Source of the DNA: Tetradesmus obliquus
Taxonomy: Eukaryota; Chlorophyta; Chlorophyceae; Sphaeropleales; Scenedesmaceae
Length of the DNA: 64,000 nt
NCBI GenBank assembly: GCA_030272155.1
Contig: CP126194.1
Location: 3,835,501 to 3,899,500 of the forward strand
Reading direction: 5' to 3'
The position numbers and the translations under genes are program-made. Position 1 is the first letter of the stretch, and every line of letters starts with the position of its first letter. This document shows, one piece after another, positions 43,546 to 54,968 of the stretch. The notes under the pieces are model-generated. The model saw only the letters and a program-made list of their open reading frames with translations, was not told where the DNA came from and did not search any database.

Positions 43546-46208
43546 TGACAGTAGTGATGTGTGGGGTGGGCATCAGCCGGCTAACCCTGGGGGGTGGCAT
43601 CGGGCATGCAACACGCGCACTCGGTGTGCTGGCCGCCAGCGTGCTGGCTGCACACAACAATGGTGCTGGCAAATGGCACTGTGGTGGAAGCTGACAGCAA
43701 GAGCAATGCAGACCTGTTCTGGGTGAGGGGATGATTTGAGTTTGGAATCAAAGGTGGTTGGAACAAGACACTGGGTTGTGTGGTGTTCTGGCGCAGAGAG
43801 CAGCGGCGGGGTGCAGAAAATCGCCAATGCGCAGCAGCAGTGGTGCCAGCAGCACTGCATGACCAGATTTGTGCTGGAAAGCGGTTGCAGCACATGTGCT
43901 GCACATCCTGTATTGCTGCTCTAGTACCACTGCTGAATAATGCTGCTGTTGTGCTGTGTGTGCCTGCTGCTGCTGCTGCTGCTGCTGCTGATGCTGATGC
44001 TGATGCTGCTGCTGCTGATGCTGATGCTGCTGATGCTGCTGCTGCTGATGCTGCTGATGCTGCCGCTGCTGCTGCTAGGCTATCCGTGGTGGTGGTGGGC
44101 TGTATGGCATTGTCACGTCCTGGAAGTTCAAACTCTTCAAGGCACCTAAACAGGTGGGCGGGCTGCACTGCACTTGCATTGCAGGCGGCTGACTGTGTTG
44201 TAGAGCATGATGTGGGGCACCTGCCGGAAAGCACTCTAGCAACCAACATGGCACACATACCTGCACATCACTTCTGCAGCCAACAGCACGCAGCTCATGT
44301 ATTCAGTTTATTAGTGCATTCAGTCCAGCTGTCGCAGATTCATGTTCTGCAAATTGCTCGTGTCAACGCCATATGTCTACACCAACTCTGCTGCATTGCA
44401 GGTGTCTGGGGTGCTCTACTGCATGCATTGCATCAGCTCCCCGTGCATCACCCATTACTCTCCCTGCAGAACACCCATGCCGACACCAAACGCATGTGCA
44501 CTCCTCTGCACTGCAGGTGTCTGTGGTGCACTACCGCTTCCGTGAAAACTGCACGCAAACCAAGTGCTCTACCGTGCTGTGCGCCTCTTAACTCCTGCAA
44601 AGCACTCATGTCGCCACCAACACTCATGTGCACCGCCTGCTGGGTTACAGGTGTCAGTGGTGCGCTACCGCTTCCGTGAGAACTGCACTGAGGCCAAGTA
44701 CGCTGCAGTGCTGGGCGCCTTCAACGCCTGGCAGCCCTGGAGGCTGCCCAAGGAGGTGGCCCTGGCTGAGGTGCAGTGCGGCTACGACAGCCTGCAGGTG
44801 CAGGTGAGGCCGGCTCATCATTCTGTTACGATAGCGCACACCAGCCATTTGCTCAGTGAGCCCTGCTCCGTCACAGCTGGCTGAGGTGCAGTGCGGCTAC
44901 GACAGCCTGCAGGTGCAGGTGAGGCCGGCAGCAGCCACTAGCACTCCTTGCACTATCTGGAGGATGCAAGGATGCTGTTTGCAGACGATGCCGACAGATA
45001 CAAGCATGCCTTCTCTTGAGCATGCAACATACATCACATGCAGGCGCAGGTGCGGGCACGGGAGCCATAAGCATGACTTTCAGTGCTTGAACTCTCTGGC
45101 CCTCGTCTGAGATCAGCTCCCTGGTGCCCAACTCTGCACTGCCACGTGTGCAGCACTGTCGCTGCTTGCGACGTGGCGGTCATCCGGCTCGTGTCCAGCA
45201 GGGTCTTTTGGCTGCACGCTGGTGTAACTACTTCTGAACCAAGTCACCTGCGTCAGTATGTTCTGCTCGCTCGATGTGCGTGTTTGTGCAGTTCTGGTAC
45301 TGGGGCCCCATGTCGGAGGCCAACAAGACAATGGCGTCCTCCCCTGTGTTCAAGCTGCCCAACAGCTACCCCTTCATACACAAGGAGTACTCATGGGCTG
45401 ATTTTGTGGCGCACCGCATGACAAACCTGCACGACGAGACGGTGAGAGACTGTGTCAAGAAGCTTGCTGGTGTTGCTGCACCCACCACATGCTGCTGCTA
45501 ATGCTGCCACGTCCAGCTGTGCAGCTGTTTGTGGGTGATATGTTCAAGTTGTAGCGGATGCTAATCGCAGGATATCAAGCCTCGGCAGCATGCAGAAGCA
45601 CAGCACAGCAGCAGCAGTCAGCCGCATCCCTGCAACAGCTTAACCTCTAAGGTTTGCGGCTGCTGCCGCCTGAAACCGCACAACTCCTGAAACACCTGTT
45701 GTCTCTGTGTCCGCAGGACTGGGGCAACGGCAACCTGCTGCTGTCAGACATGCTGCAGCAGCTGTACAAGGAGCGCAGCAGCTTCGTGGCTGCCTCCCTG
45801 GTGCCCCTGGTCCCTCTAAACAGCAGCGCAGTCAAAACCATTGCCAAATACATGGTGCAGGCGCAGAAGCATGCATTCATTCAGAGCCGCGCATGGGGCG
45901 GCCAGGTGACAGCTGTTGCAGATGATTTCAATGCATTTCCGTGGCGGCAGGCGCCGTTTGAGTGCCAGGTGTATAGCAATAGCGGAGATGCCCGGAAGGA
46001 CCGCAGCTGGGTTGATGGATTGTTGGCTGCTGTGCATCCTCTGATCGGGAAAGCGGAGTATTTGAACTATTTTCACTGCGTAAATGACCCCTGGCAGGCG
46101 TACTTCGGGCCACATGCTGCGCGGCTGCAGGCGATCAAGAAGGCGTATGATCCGCAGGGCAGGATTGGCGGGCTGTACTGCCAGCAGGATAATATCATTG
46201 ACGAGTAG
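41787..46208 (+). CDS. Secreted berberine-bridge-enzyme-like FAD oxidase, 7 exons, about 526 aa
   Basis: Exons 41787-42156, 42836-42960, 43191-43406, 44079-44153, 44651-44803, 45292-45441 and 45717-46208; the phases sum to one frame. A second in-frame ATG at 41748 is possible, but 41787 starts directly at a signal peptide (MAALLSLLLVVTVTAPAAAQ). The FAD-binding PCMH domain contains VARNGGHNYEANS, whose His is the usual site of covalent FAD attachment, then GLTLGGGIGHATRALG and AIRGGGGLYGIVTSWKF. The C-terminus YLNYFHCVNDPWQAYFG plus YDPQGRIGG is the BBE domain. The family oxidises sugars, alcohols or amines and releases hydrogen peroxide; the substrate cannot be told. The length is normal for the family. 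The join between exons 5 and 6 is the least certain. Many introns carry exon echoes. Confidence 0.85.
42249..42835 (+). repeat. Exon echoes in intron 1 of the BBE-like gene
   Basis: Directly after exon 1, its last 33 bases plus donor recur at 42249-42290 (offset 125). Before exon 2, its acceptor plus the first 65 bases (HNYEANSLVGGGVVIDL) occur at 42561 and 42704 ahead of the real start at 42836 (spacing 143 and 132), each preceded by TGCTCAG. The two upstream copies have an acceptor but no donor and lead into stops. Confidence 0.92.
43148..43190 (+). repeat. (CTG)n tract forming the acceptor of BBE-like exon 3
   Basis: About 14 CTG units running straight into CTGCAG, the 3' splice site. A second (CTG)n run lies at 43003-43042 in the same intron. 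Confidence 0.95.
43566..43728 (+). repeat. Echo of the 3' two-thirds of BBE-like exon 3
   Basis: Repeats 43256-43412 downstream of the exon's donor, including GISxLTLGGGIGHATRALGV, the Asn-Gly-Thr stretch and the GTGAG donor. An internal length change shifts the frame, so it is probably not an alternative exon. Confidence 0.88.
44401..44925 (+). repeat. Echoes on both sides of BBE-like exon 5
   Basis: Acceptor-side copies of SVVRYRFRENC begin at 44401 (weak) and 44518 before the real exon start 44651. After the exon, its last 42 bases plus the donor (44762-44810) recur at 44878-44925, offset 116. Confidence 0.9.
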
Positions 46209-48893
46209 GGCGGGCAACAGAAGGGGACAGGGGAGGGAGGGCAAAGCAGGATGACAGAAGCGGGTCGATGTACAGAGTGAATGTGGAGTTTGAATGCTGT
46301 TGAGTTTAGGGGTTTGTGTGCATGATGTTTGCAGGTTGTATGAGCAGGTTGCGCTTCGCATGTTGTGCAGGCATGGCAGGGGGGTTGGGGGGTTGACTGT
46401 TTGTCACAGGCGCGAGGTAGCACCGCCAGCGCGGCTGGTTATGCTGGTCAGCAGCAGCAACTGCAGCATTGTTAGGCTGCTGCGCTGTCTGAGGGGGTGC
46501 TGCATCCAGCATCATCATGGTTCATAGGATAATGGCCGCATATCAGGTTATGTAAACTTCCAACACCCTGTTAGTGCTGCACACTGGGTCAGCTGTGCTA
46601 GCAGGTGCTAGCTAGCGTGATTCAGCATGGTCGGCGTGATTCAGCCTGGCCTGGCTGGCATAGGCATGCCTGGGCAGCGTGCACGTACATGACATATACC
46701 AGTCAGTTCTGCTAGTGCTTGTTTGTGGCGCTGTACTTCCACTTAAACATGCTTTGTTGCAGGGAATGCCACAGTCTGTGGTGCAGTCCTTGTTCAGCTC
46801 ACAGCGTGTTCAGCTAATTTCAGCAGGGAATGAAGATTCAAGCAGCTTGCAAGTGCATTTGTTATGTGTGATGACTGTGCACGCGTTGTTGCCACTATCG
46901 TGATGCTGCTGCTCATGCTCAACCCTACACGCACTGCATATGAGAGAGGGCACATCACCATGTGCATCAGCATTGCGTGGCGCATGCACACGCAGGTTAT
47001 GGAGAATCTTCTACTTTTGGAAGCTGGAACCTCTTGCTGTACTACAAATCTTACTACAGTGGTATTCCTGCTTGTCTGTGGATGTCCTTGCACATAATGT
47101 GTGGCAATGGGTGCTCTGTTGATTCAGTAGGTGGCCACTGGCCCAATAACTGCTTCAGGTTGGTAGGCCTTTGTGTGGATGATTTCTGTCATCCTGGTTG
47201 CTAGGTTGAAGAAGCTCGTCTGCCTCGCAGCAGCGGCTGCAGCAGCAGCAGCAGCAGCAGCTGATCTCACCAAGGAGCCTGAATGCTGCCCGCTGGCAAT
47301 GGCAGCAGCGCTCACAAGCTAGCCTTTGGCCTGGTGCTCAGTTTTGTAGTTTGTAGTTTAGATTATACAAGGCATGTGCATTGCACATGTTGCTGCTTGT
47401 ATACAACGTAGGTTGGGGTGGCTGGTCGGCAATCATACTTAGTCGGACATCACAGGTTGCACAGGCAGGGATGTTTATGCATGTCAACAGAGCTGCAGAG
47501 GCATGGCATGCATACTGATAGTGTCTCCATGCTTGCATGCAGCAGTAGCAGCAGCAGTTGTTGCTGTACATAGTGTCTGGGGCTCTGTTGCGGCTCAGTT
47601 GCATGTTTTCAACATACACAGCACAGCTCACGGTTCAGTGTGGTTGATGTTGGGGGTTCATGTCCAGCACAATGTAGCAGCACATGTGTGGTTGACGTTG
47701 GGTCACAATGTCTTCAGGGATGGTCGGCTTGAGGTGGGATTTGCTTGTTGGTAAGATCGTTCGCGCATTGTGGGGTACACAGTTGTGCTTGCGCAGCCAA
47801 AATGATGCTGTCCGCCTTACCACATAGGCTTTGCTGGGGTTGCATGACAGTCTAGACCCTGCTCTGTCTTTGCAGGTGCTCAATCCGTCCAGTGCCCATT
47901 GGCAGCAAAGTCGTTCAGCCGCTTGTTCAATGGCGTCGATGCTATGGCTTGATGGGTGGCATGATGGTGATTCAGCCGCTTGTTGACCCCAAGCTGGGGG
48001 TCCTTAAGGTGACTCTGGAAGATCGTCTTGTGCACGACCATGTGCACGTAGAACTCATTGTCAAGCAGAGGTGCAGGCGGAGCATAGAGCTGGTCTATAG
48101 CTCTGGTCCGAGCCGATCTTGGGCTGCAGCACTGAGCACGGCGGCATGCATTATACGCAGTGTTACAACAGTGTTACAACAGTAGCAAAACAGGCAGTTG
48201 GTATGCCACTTCACAGCGGACAAGACCACAACCCTGCCCTGCCAGATCGATACCTGCCGCAGCAAGGCACCTGCAAGACTGGAAAGGGGTGTAGCAAAAG
48301 GGTTGTGCACAGTGCAACATGCAATTGCTTGCAAGCAGGGTGCTAGCAGCCGACACAATGATCAACATACTCAAGAGGCGGCAAGTAAGTCAATTGCCGT
48401 TGATGCAGCAATCACTGTCGATTAGCAACAAATCACAGCACAGAAGAACGCAGATGCAGGTTTCAAGGCCTAGATATCTGGCCCCATGGCGCAGATTAAT
48501 GCACTCAAATCACAGCTGCCTCGATTGGGTTGCAACATTGCAAGTGATGCTTGGCACCACTTGTAGAATCATGCATCGCAGGTTCCCCCAGGCTGGCCCT
48601 CATGGGGTGAGTTTGCAAAATAACATCACAGACTTCCAACAACAACACAAGAGCTTGCCATGCACGGCGCAAATCATTACTTTTGGTGCAAATCTGTTAC
48701 AGGCATATGCAAACAGGCGCTGCTTCACATCCTGGTAAGCCAGCCACTGCTAAGCTGCAAGGCACTGCTCCTTAACTTCAAGGCTCTCGCACACCCTGTC
48801 CAGCCTAAAACCCCTTACCCAGCAGCGGCAGAGCGGCCTGGGTAGCCACCCACTCACTTGCTACACCTAAAGCGCAACCGCAGCTGCAGCACC
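46209..48893. other. Intergenic region between BBE-like and GH13 genes
   Basis: About 2.7 kb between two convergent genes. Open frames are short and without known motifs. A TGTAA lies near 46550, 342 bases beyond the BBE-like stop. A short (CAG)n run lies at 47240-47262, and a 15-base word (TTCAGCCGCTTGTT-like) occurs twice near 47916 and 47972. No gene can be supported. Confidence 0.5.
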
Positions 48894-50773
48894 TCACCCT
48901 CCTGTTGCTGCCTCACAACGCTCATCAGGCTGCCTCCAGCCATATGAAAGGTCCAGCTGCTGCAGCACACCATGCTTGCCCCTGCCATTGCCATTGCCAT
49001 TCTCAGCTGCCTTAGCCCCTCCCGCTGCCTCCACTGCATCGCCAGCAGCTACATCTGATGCTGCTGCTGCATCAGCCGCGCGCGCTGCATCTACCTCCCG
49101 CTCCTCAACCTCCGAGGCACTGCCTTCGTCAGTCTCTGACTCAGATGCTGACGTGTTATAACCGTTATAACTGTCATCGCCGCTGCCAGCAGCCAGAAGC
49201 TGCCCTGCACCTGATGAGATGCTTGCAGCAACAGGCACCCGGGCGCGCTTCGCCACCCTGCCGCTGCTGCCCCTAGCGCTGCTGCCAACCTGGCCGTTGC
49301 TGCCTGCTCGCGCGTCCCCACCGTTGCCGTTGCTGCTGCCGTTGCCATTGCTGCCAGCTGCGGCTCCATTCTGCTGCTGCGCCTCCTGTTGCCCGTCTGT
49401 CTGCCCAATCGCTGCTGCTGAGGAAGGCAGTCGCCTTGCATCTTTCCTCGCCTCCAGAAAGTCAACGCTGTTTGCTGACCCTAGCATCTCACCGAACAGC
49501 TCCTCCGCTGCTGCTGCACTGCCGTATGACTGCACCTTATCGCGGATGCAGCTACTGTCCATCTCTTGCAGCGCAGCATCAACCATCTGCCGCCGCACCG
49601 CTGCACGCGCCTCTTCATCGAGCGCATCGATATTAAAGACGCTTGCAAGATCCTGGCTGCTGAGGCCAGCCGCTGCTGCTGTCCCTTCGCCAAACGACGC
49701 GCCAAACGCTGCGGCAATCGCGCCAGCAGCTGCATTAGGTGCCGCAGCATCAAGCGCAGCATCTGCTGCTGCTGATGTGGATGCATCTTTGACACCCTGC
49801 GCTGCAGCCTCGTCTTCAGGGTATGGTGTGTGGCTGATGCTGAACTCGAGTGTCTGCAGGTCTGCCCACAGCACCGCCATGTGCTTGCTGCCGCTGTACC
49901 AGCGCACATGTAGCTCATGGGGTGGTGTGGCATCATCAACGAACACGCCGCCCGTGAACGCGGGGTGGCGGTTGCGGAAGCGGCACAGCTCGAGTAGGGC
50001 CTGCACACACGCATACATCACATGCACATGCACAGCACAGCCCTTAGCAGTGGTTGAAAACTGAGGCTGGATGGCGCTTGAGGAAGCGGCACAGCTTGAG
50101 CAGCGCCTGCAGGGCGCAGCAGGCAGCAGGAAATGGTTTAAATGCAACACTAGGCAGAACATGCTCACACAGTTGACCCCAGAGGATCATACATAGCCTG
50201 TGCTGCCGCACAAAAGCTTGCATGTATGCGCAGCGCCGACACTGCAAGCCACGCACCCCCATAACTCAACCTAGATGGCAGACATAGCTGCTACCAAAAT
50301 GCACCACAAACCAGCCAGCAATCCCACCTGCACCACCGGCCGCTGCTTATGCAAGCACATACATTGATTATATGCACAGCTTCAAAAGCCCAAAACGCTC
50401 CCACCTGCACCACTGGCCGCTGCAGGCAGCAGGCCGCCTCGTCCAAGCTGAAGTGGTGCCTGTTGATGTCACGGATGCTGCCGCGCTTCATCAGCTCAAT
50501 GTCATCCACACCAGCCAGCAGGCCCTGGCAGCAGCAGCAGCAGCAGCAGCAGCGGTAGCAGCAGCAACAGTAGTCGCAGCAGCAAACAGCAGCATGCAAG
50601 AATGCCATAGCCAGGCAAATGCAGCTGTGAAGCACAACTCGGAGACAGGTAAACGCTGGCAGAATTGCGCTGTATGCAGGAGCAGCAGCAGGTGAGCGCA
50701 GCTGCTGCGGGTTAGTCCGCCTCACCACATAGTAGACCATGGGCACGCCTGGCGTGAAGAACTGGATGGCCCT

Positions 50774-50828
<55 letters not shown>

Positions 50829-53800
50829 TACCTCAGGGTGGGGTATGATGCGGCAGCACATTGCAGGCTTCGAAGATCTGGTCACTCAACCAGGGCTTGA
50901 TGCTGACGTGGTTCAAGAGGCAACCAACGGCTGCATTCCTGCAGTGCCATCCAAACTTTTGAGCAATTCCAGGAGTCCCTCCTGTAGCTGAGCTAGACGC
51001 TCAACCCTGCCCCCACCTGGCCAGCAGGTACTGCTGCGGGTCCTCCCCCAGGGCACTGAAGTAGGTCTCGTTGTACTGGTGCGGCACACTCTTGTAGCAG
51101 CCCTGTAGGCAGTCAGGCTGCAGGAACTGGGACACCTGCTGCAGCGTGTCGCTGGAGCGCCGGCACTGCTCGCCGCCTGCAGGTGGTCGTGATGCACACA
51201 GTGGATACAGGAGTGACTAGGTGTTCAAATGGATATGCTGACGGAAAGCAGAAATGTGAAGGGGCACGCAATGCCATGAAGCAGCCAAGGATTATCTGCA
51301 GTCGGTTGTTGCTGCTGGCCACCGCCACCCCGCGTTACAACCGACATACATGAATGCTTTGCCTGGAGCAGACCTGCTGCTGCTGCTGCCGCGCACCGTC
51401 GTCGCAGCTGGCGTCTGCCTCAAACTGTGCTGCTGGCACGTAGAAATGCTTGTAATTGATGCTGCCGCCCCTGCACACAATGCTGCGCTCCAGCTCAGGC
51501 ACGGCAGCCAGCGGCGCCAGGCCCTGCGGTGTAGTTACAACAGAGGATGCAAGGATTGGAGTACATTGCAGACTTTGAAGCAGCATAGTGCGGCACAAGG
51601 CAATGCATCAAAAGTGCCATGGTGTGAAGCTTTGAAGCAGACAACAGCTAAGAAGCATGTGTGGGCTGCGCAGAAAGGCCTCTGCACAACACTGCAACGG
51701 TGCGGCTTGTGTACAGTACTGCATCAGGGACAATCACAAGATGGTCACATTTAAGTCTGAAGGCGATGGACGAAGGCTGGCGAGTTGGAACGCAGGATGT
51801 TCTTCTAAATAGTGCGGGATGTTCCATGAAACAGAGGCAAGCCGTGCAGCTGCAGCTCACCGCAACATCGTCAACGCCCCTGCAGCAAGGGCAGGTCATA
51901 GAGCACAGGCAGCATGTCAGTAACTAGAAATGGGCTGCGCAATGTCACACGCAGCAGCTTTGCCAAGCTGACATACCAACACTACAGCTGTGCAGCAGCC
52001 GGACAAGCTGTTGCACAAGCCACCTCAGCAGGAATAGGAAATTCTTTGCTGCCATAATGCACACATTGTGATAAAGTGGTAGGTGGCCTAGGCATGCCCC
52101 AGGTCTTGTGAGTATCCCTTCACTGCCATGATCACAGTACAGGATGGCAAAGTCATCATTGCAGTGTAGGGATCGTCACAGCAACGCGGCGTTGAATGTC
52201 CACACCCAGTCAACCAAACTAGGTAAAACTAGAGATGGCTGGACACTGCTTGCGTGAAAAACAACGCGGCTAGCACTTGATACAAGCCAGCACCAAGATC
52301 TGTAAGACACAGCTTGCGCAGCGCTGCGGCAGAAGTAATGAGGCAACGCAGACTGACAGATGGCAGCCTTTGAGGAGCGATGACTGGATGGTGACGAACC
52401 ATGCCCGTACGGGCGTTACCTGGTGCCACACTGTCATTGCCTCCCACATGCTGTGGCAATGGTTGTCGTCCGCACAAGTACTGACAGTGTCAATCATTCA
52501 ACTGTGATCAGTTTGAGCATGGCATCCAGCACGCTTTGTGTTGCTACTGAACCCCTGAAAACAGACGCCCGACATACCAGCACGCTGGTGTTTGCATGCA
52601 TAGCAAAGGCAGCCCTGCCACAGCACGCCTGCCACAGCATTCCTCTCAATAAGACGCTCACATGCCATCGTGTGTGTCCAAGGTTGTGATCTGGCGGCGT
52701 GGGCAGATGGACAGCCAGTGCCGCAACGGCTCCGCTGTCTTGAACTTGAGCGCGTGCAGCATCAGCAGCGGCAGCGCAAAGTCGTACACCCTGCGGCAGC
52801 AGCAACAGCAGCAGCAGCAGCAGGCGGATGAGCAAGTTGGTGACAGTGCTGTGACGGCAGCTGTGGCACATTTCATTCAGCAAGAAAGGTGGCGCCAACA
52901 TTGCAGCGGCTGCACGCTCAAGGTAATGTATTGGTTGCTAGCCAACCCACGACAGCACAATAGGCGTGTGCATGGGATCAACACAGTTTGCACACAGCTT
53001 GCAACACCGTTTGCTGCAGTATGATGTAGGTTATGAAAGGTGTTGAATCTGTGCAGCAGCTCTCACCAGTAGCCATGCCTTGCCAGCTCAATGTTCAGCT
53101 TCTGCACAGCACAGCACAGCAGTGAAGGACAGCATGAACCTCGTCAGCCTGCACCTGAAATGAGCAGGAGCCCGCACAGCAGTGCAGCAGCAACCTGCAG
53201 CTCACACGGCCTGCTTATGCTGCAGCAGCCATATGCATTTGCAAATATGTTCAGAATCCTTCTGGTCATGAGCGTGCTGCAGCAACTGCAAAAGCACCAC
53301 GGCTGTGGCACTGGCACAACTGCTGAGCGGGGAAATCTAGCTGACTGCAGCCACAAATCACCACAGTCACAACGGCTCTTGTGAAGTTCCTAAGACAACG
53401 CTCTTGTGATGTTCCTAAGACACGCTCTTGTGAACTGTCTAAGACACGCTGCCATCGCCGCCACTCACAAAGTCCTCGTGCACCTCGCACAGCAGCTGCA
53501 CGCCGTACGGCTTGACCACAGCCTTGATGCGCTCCAGCAGCTGCCACACCTCGGGCGACTGCAGCCAGGGAGGCAGCAGTGGCAGTGCATTTTGTTGATA
53601 ATCGTGTGCAATGCTATGGGCGCGGTCTTTGCCACCTCTGTGCTGCTCAGCGCACCCACTTGGTATGACACAATGTTTTCCACAGCATGCCAACCATGCT
53701 GTTGTGGCTTCATGTAACCCCCACGCACGTTTGAAGCGGCTAAAGCCAGCCCTCATCGTGGCAATCTGTCCTCACCACCAACGGTTCAGTGCGTAAACCA

Positions 53801-54906
53801 AACTTCTGCAACACCAGTCGGAAGACGCAGCAGCAGCAGCAGCAGCAGCCAGGCTGGCGCCCCACCTGCATGAAGCAGCTGGTCCCCGCCTTCTTTGTGA
53901 CGTAGCCAAAGGCGTCCAGCCGGATCAGCCGTGCTCTTCCTTTCTCACACAGCGACCGCAGGCTGGCCTCAGTGAAGGCCCAGCCCTCCTCACTGAATGG
54001 GTTGATGTCCACCTGCAGCAGCAGATACAACTATATAGTTGACTGTCACAAACAGGAGTTGCTGCTATCAGGCTGGTCTTGTGAAGGAAAGGTGACCTCT
54101 ATGAAGGTCCAGCCCTCCTCACTGGAAAGATTTGATGTCCACCTATGGCAACAAGTGCGACATAAATAAACAGCAGTTGCAGTGTGAGAGAGTTGGCTGC
54201 TTCGTGCATCTGCTGCCAGGTTTGGGGTCTTGAGTCCGGCAGTAGCGGGAGTACTTGTGTGCAAGCGCGGCCTGACAGCAGTGCATGCGGCAGAGCCACC
54301 ACCAGGACGCATAAGCACAAGGCAAGTTTCACATGTGTACTTCAGGGTGTGCTGTGCTGTGCTGCCACCCACCTGCTGATCGCTGAAGGTGTTCCAGAGC
54401 GGCATGCAGCTGCCATCAGCCAGCGTCACAGACAGCACGGGAGGTGCGGGCTTGCGCGTGCGCACCTTCTCCAGCTCATCTGCTGAGGGGCCGCCTGGAC
54501 AGCAGCAGCAGTAGCAAAGGCAGCAACAATAAGCAGCAGCATTTGCAGTTGACGGGCATCGCCAATGGCTCACTCTACAAGGTGACATTGGCACGTAGGA
54601 CACATCATTGATACGCGTTGCAGCCGCTTATGCAGATACAGCCACTGCACACCAGTGACACTCGCGCTCCTGGCAACTGCATTGGCTGTGTAAGGGCCGA
54701 GCAGCTCCTGTGACGCTAACTGAGTGGGCATATAATATAATGTTATGACATGTAACGCTAGCACCCCTCACCCTCTGGCCAGATGTCCCTCCACTTGACA
54801 AACATGCTGGCGTAGCGCGAGGCCTCGCCATGCTGCAGGTAGTCCTGGAACTGCGGGGAGCCTGGGCTGATGTGGTTCACCATGTACTCCAGGCACAGCT
54901 GCGTGG

Positions 54907-54968
<62 letters not shown>

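Noticed and set aside
47892-48185. 97-codon frame with a short internal repeat (QPLV)
   Set aside because: No family resemblance; too short to support as a gene.
53376-53448. Minisatellite considered as an exon echo
   Set aside because: Units do not match the adjacent exon; it is a separate short tandem repeat.
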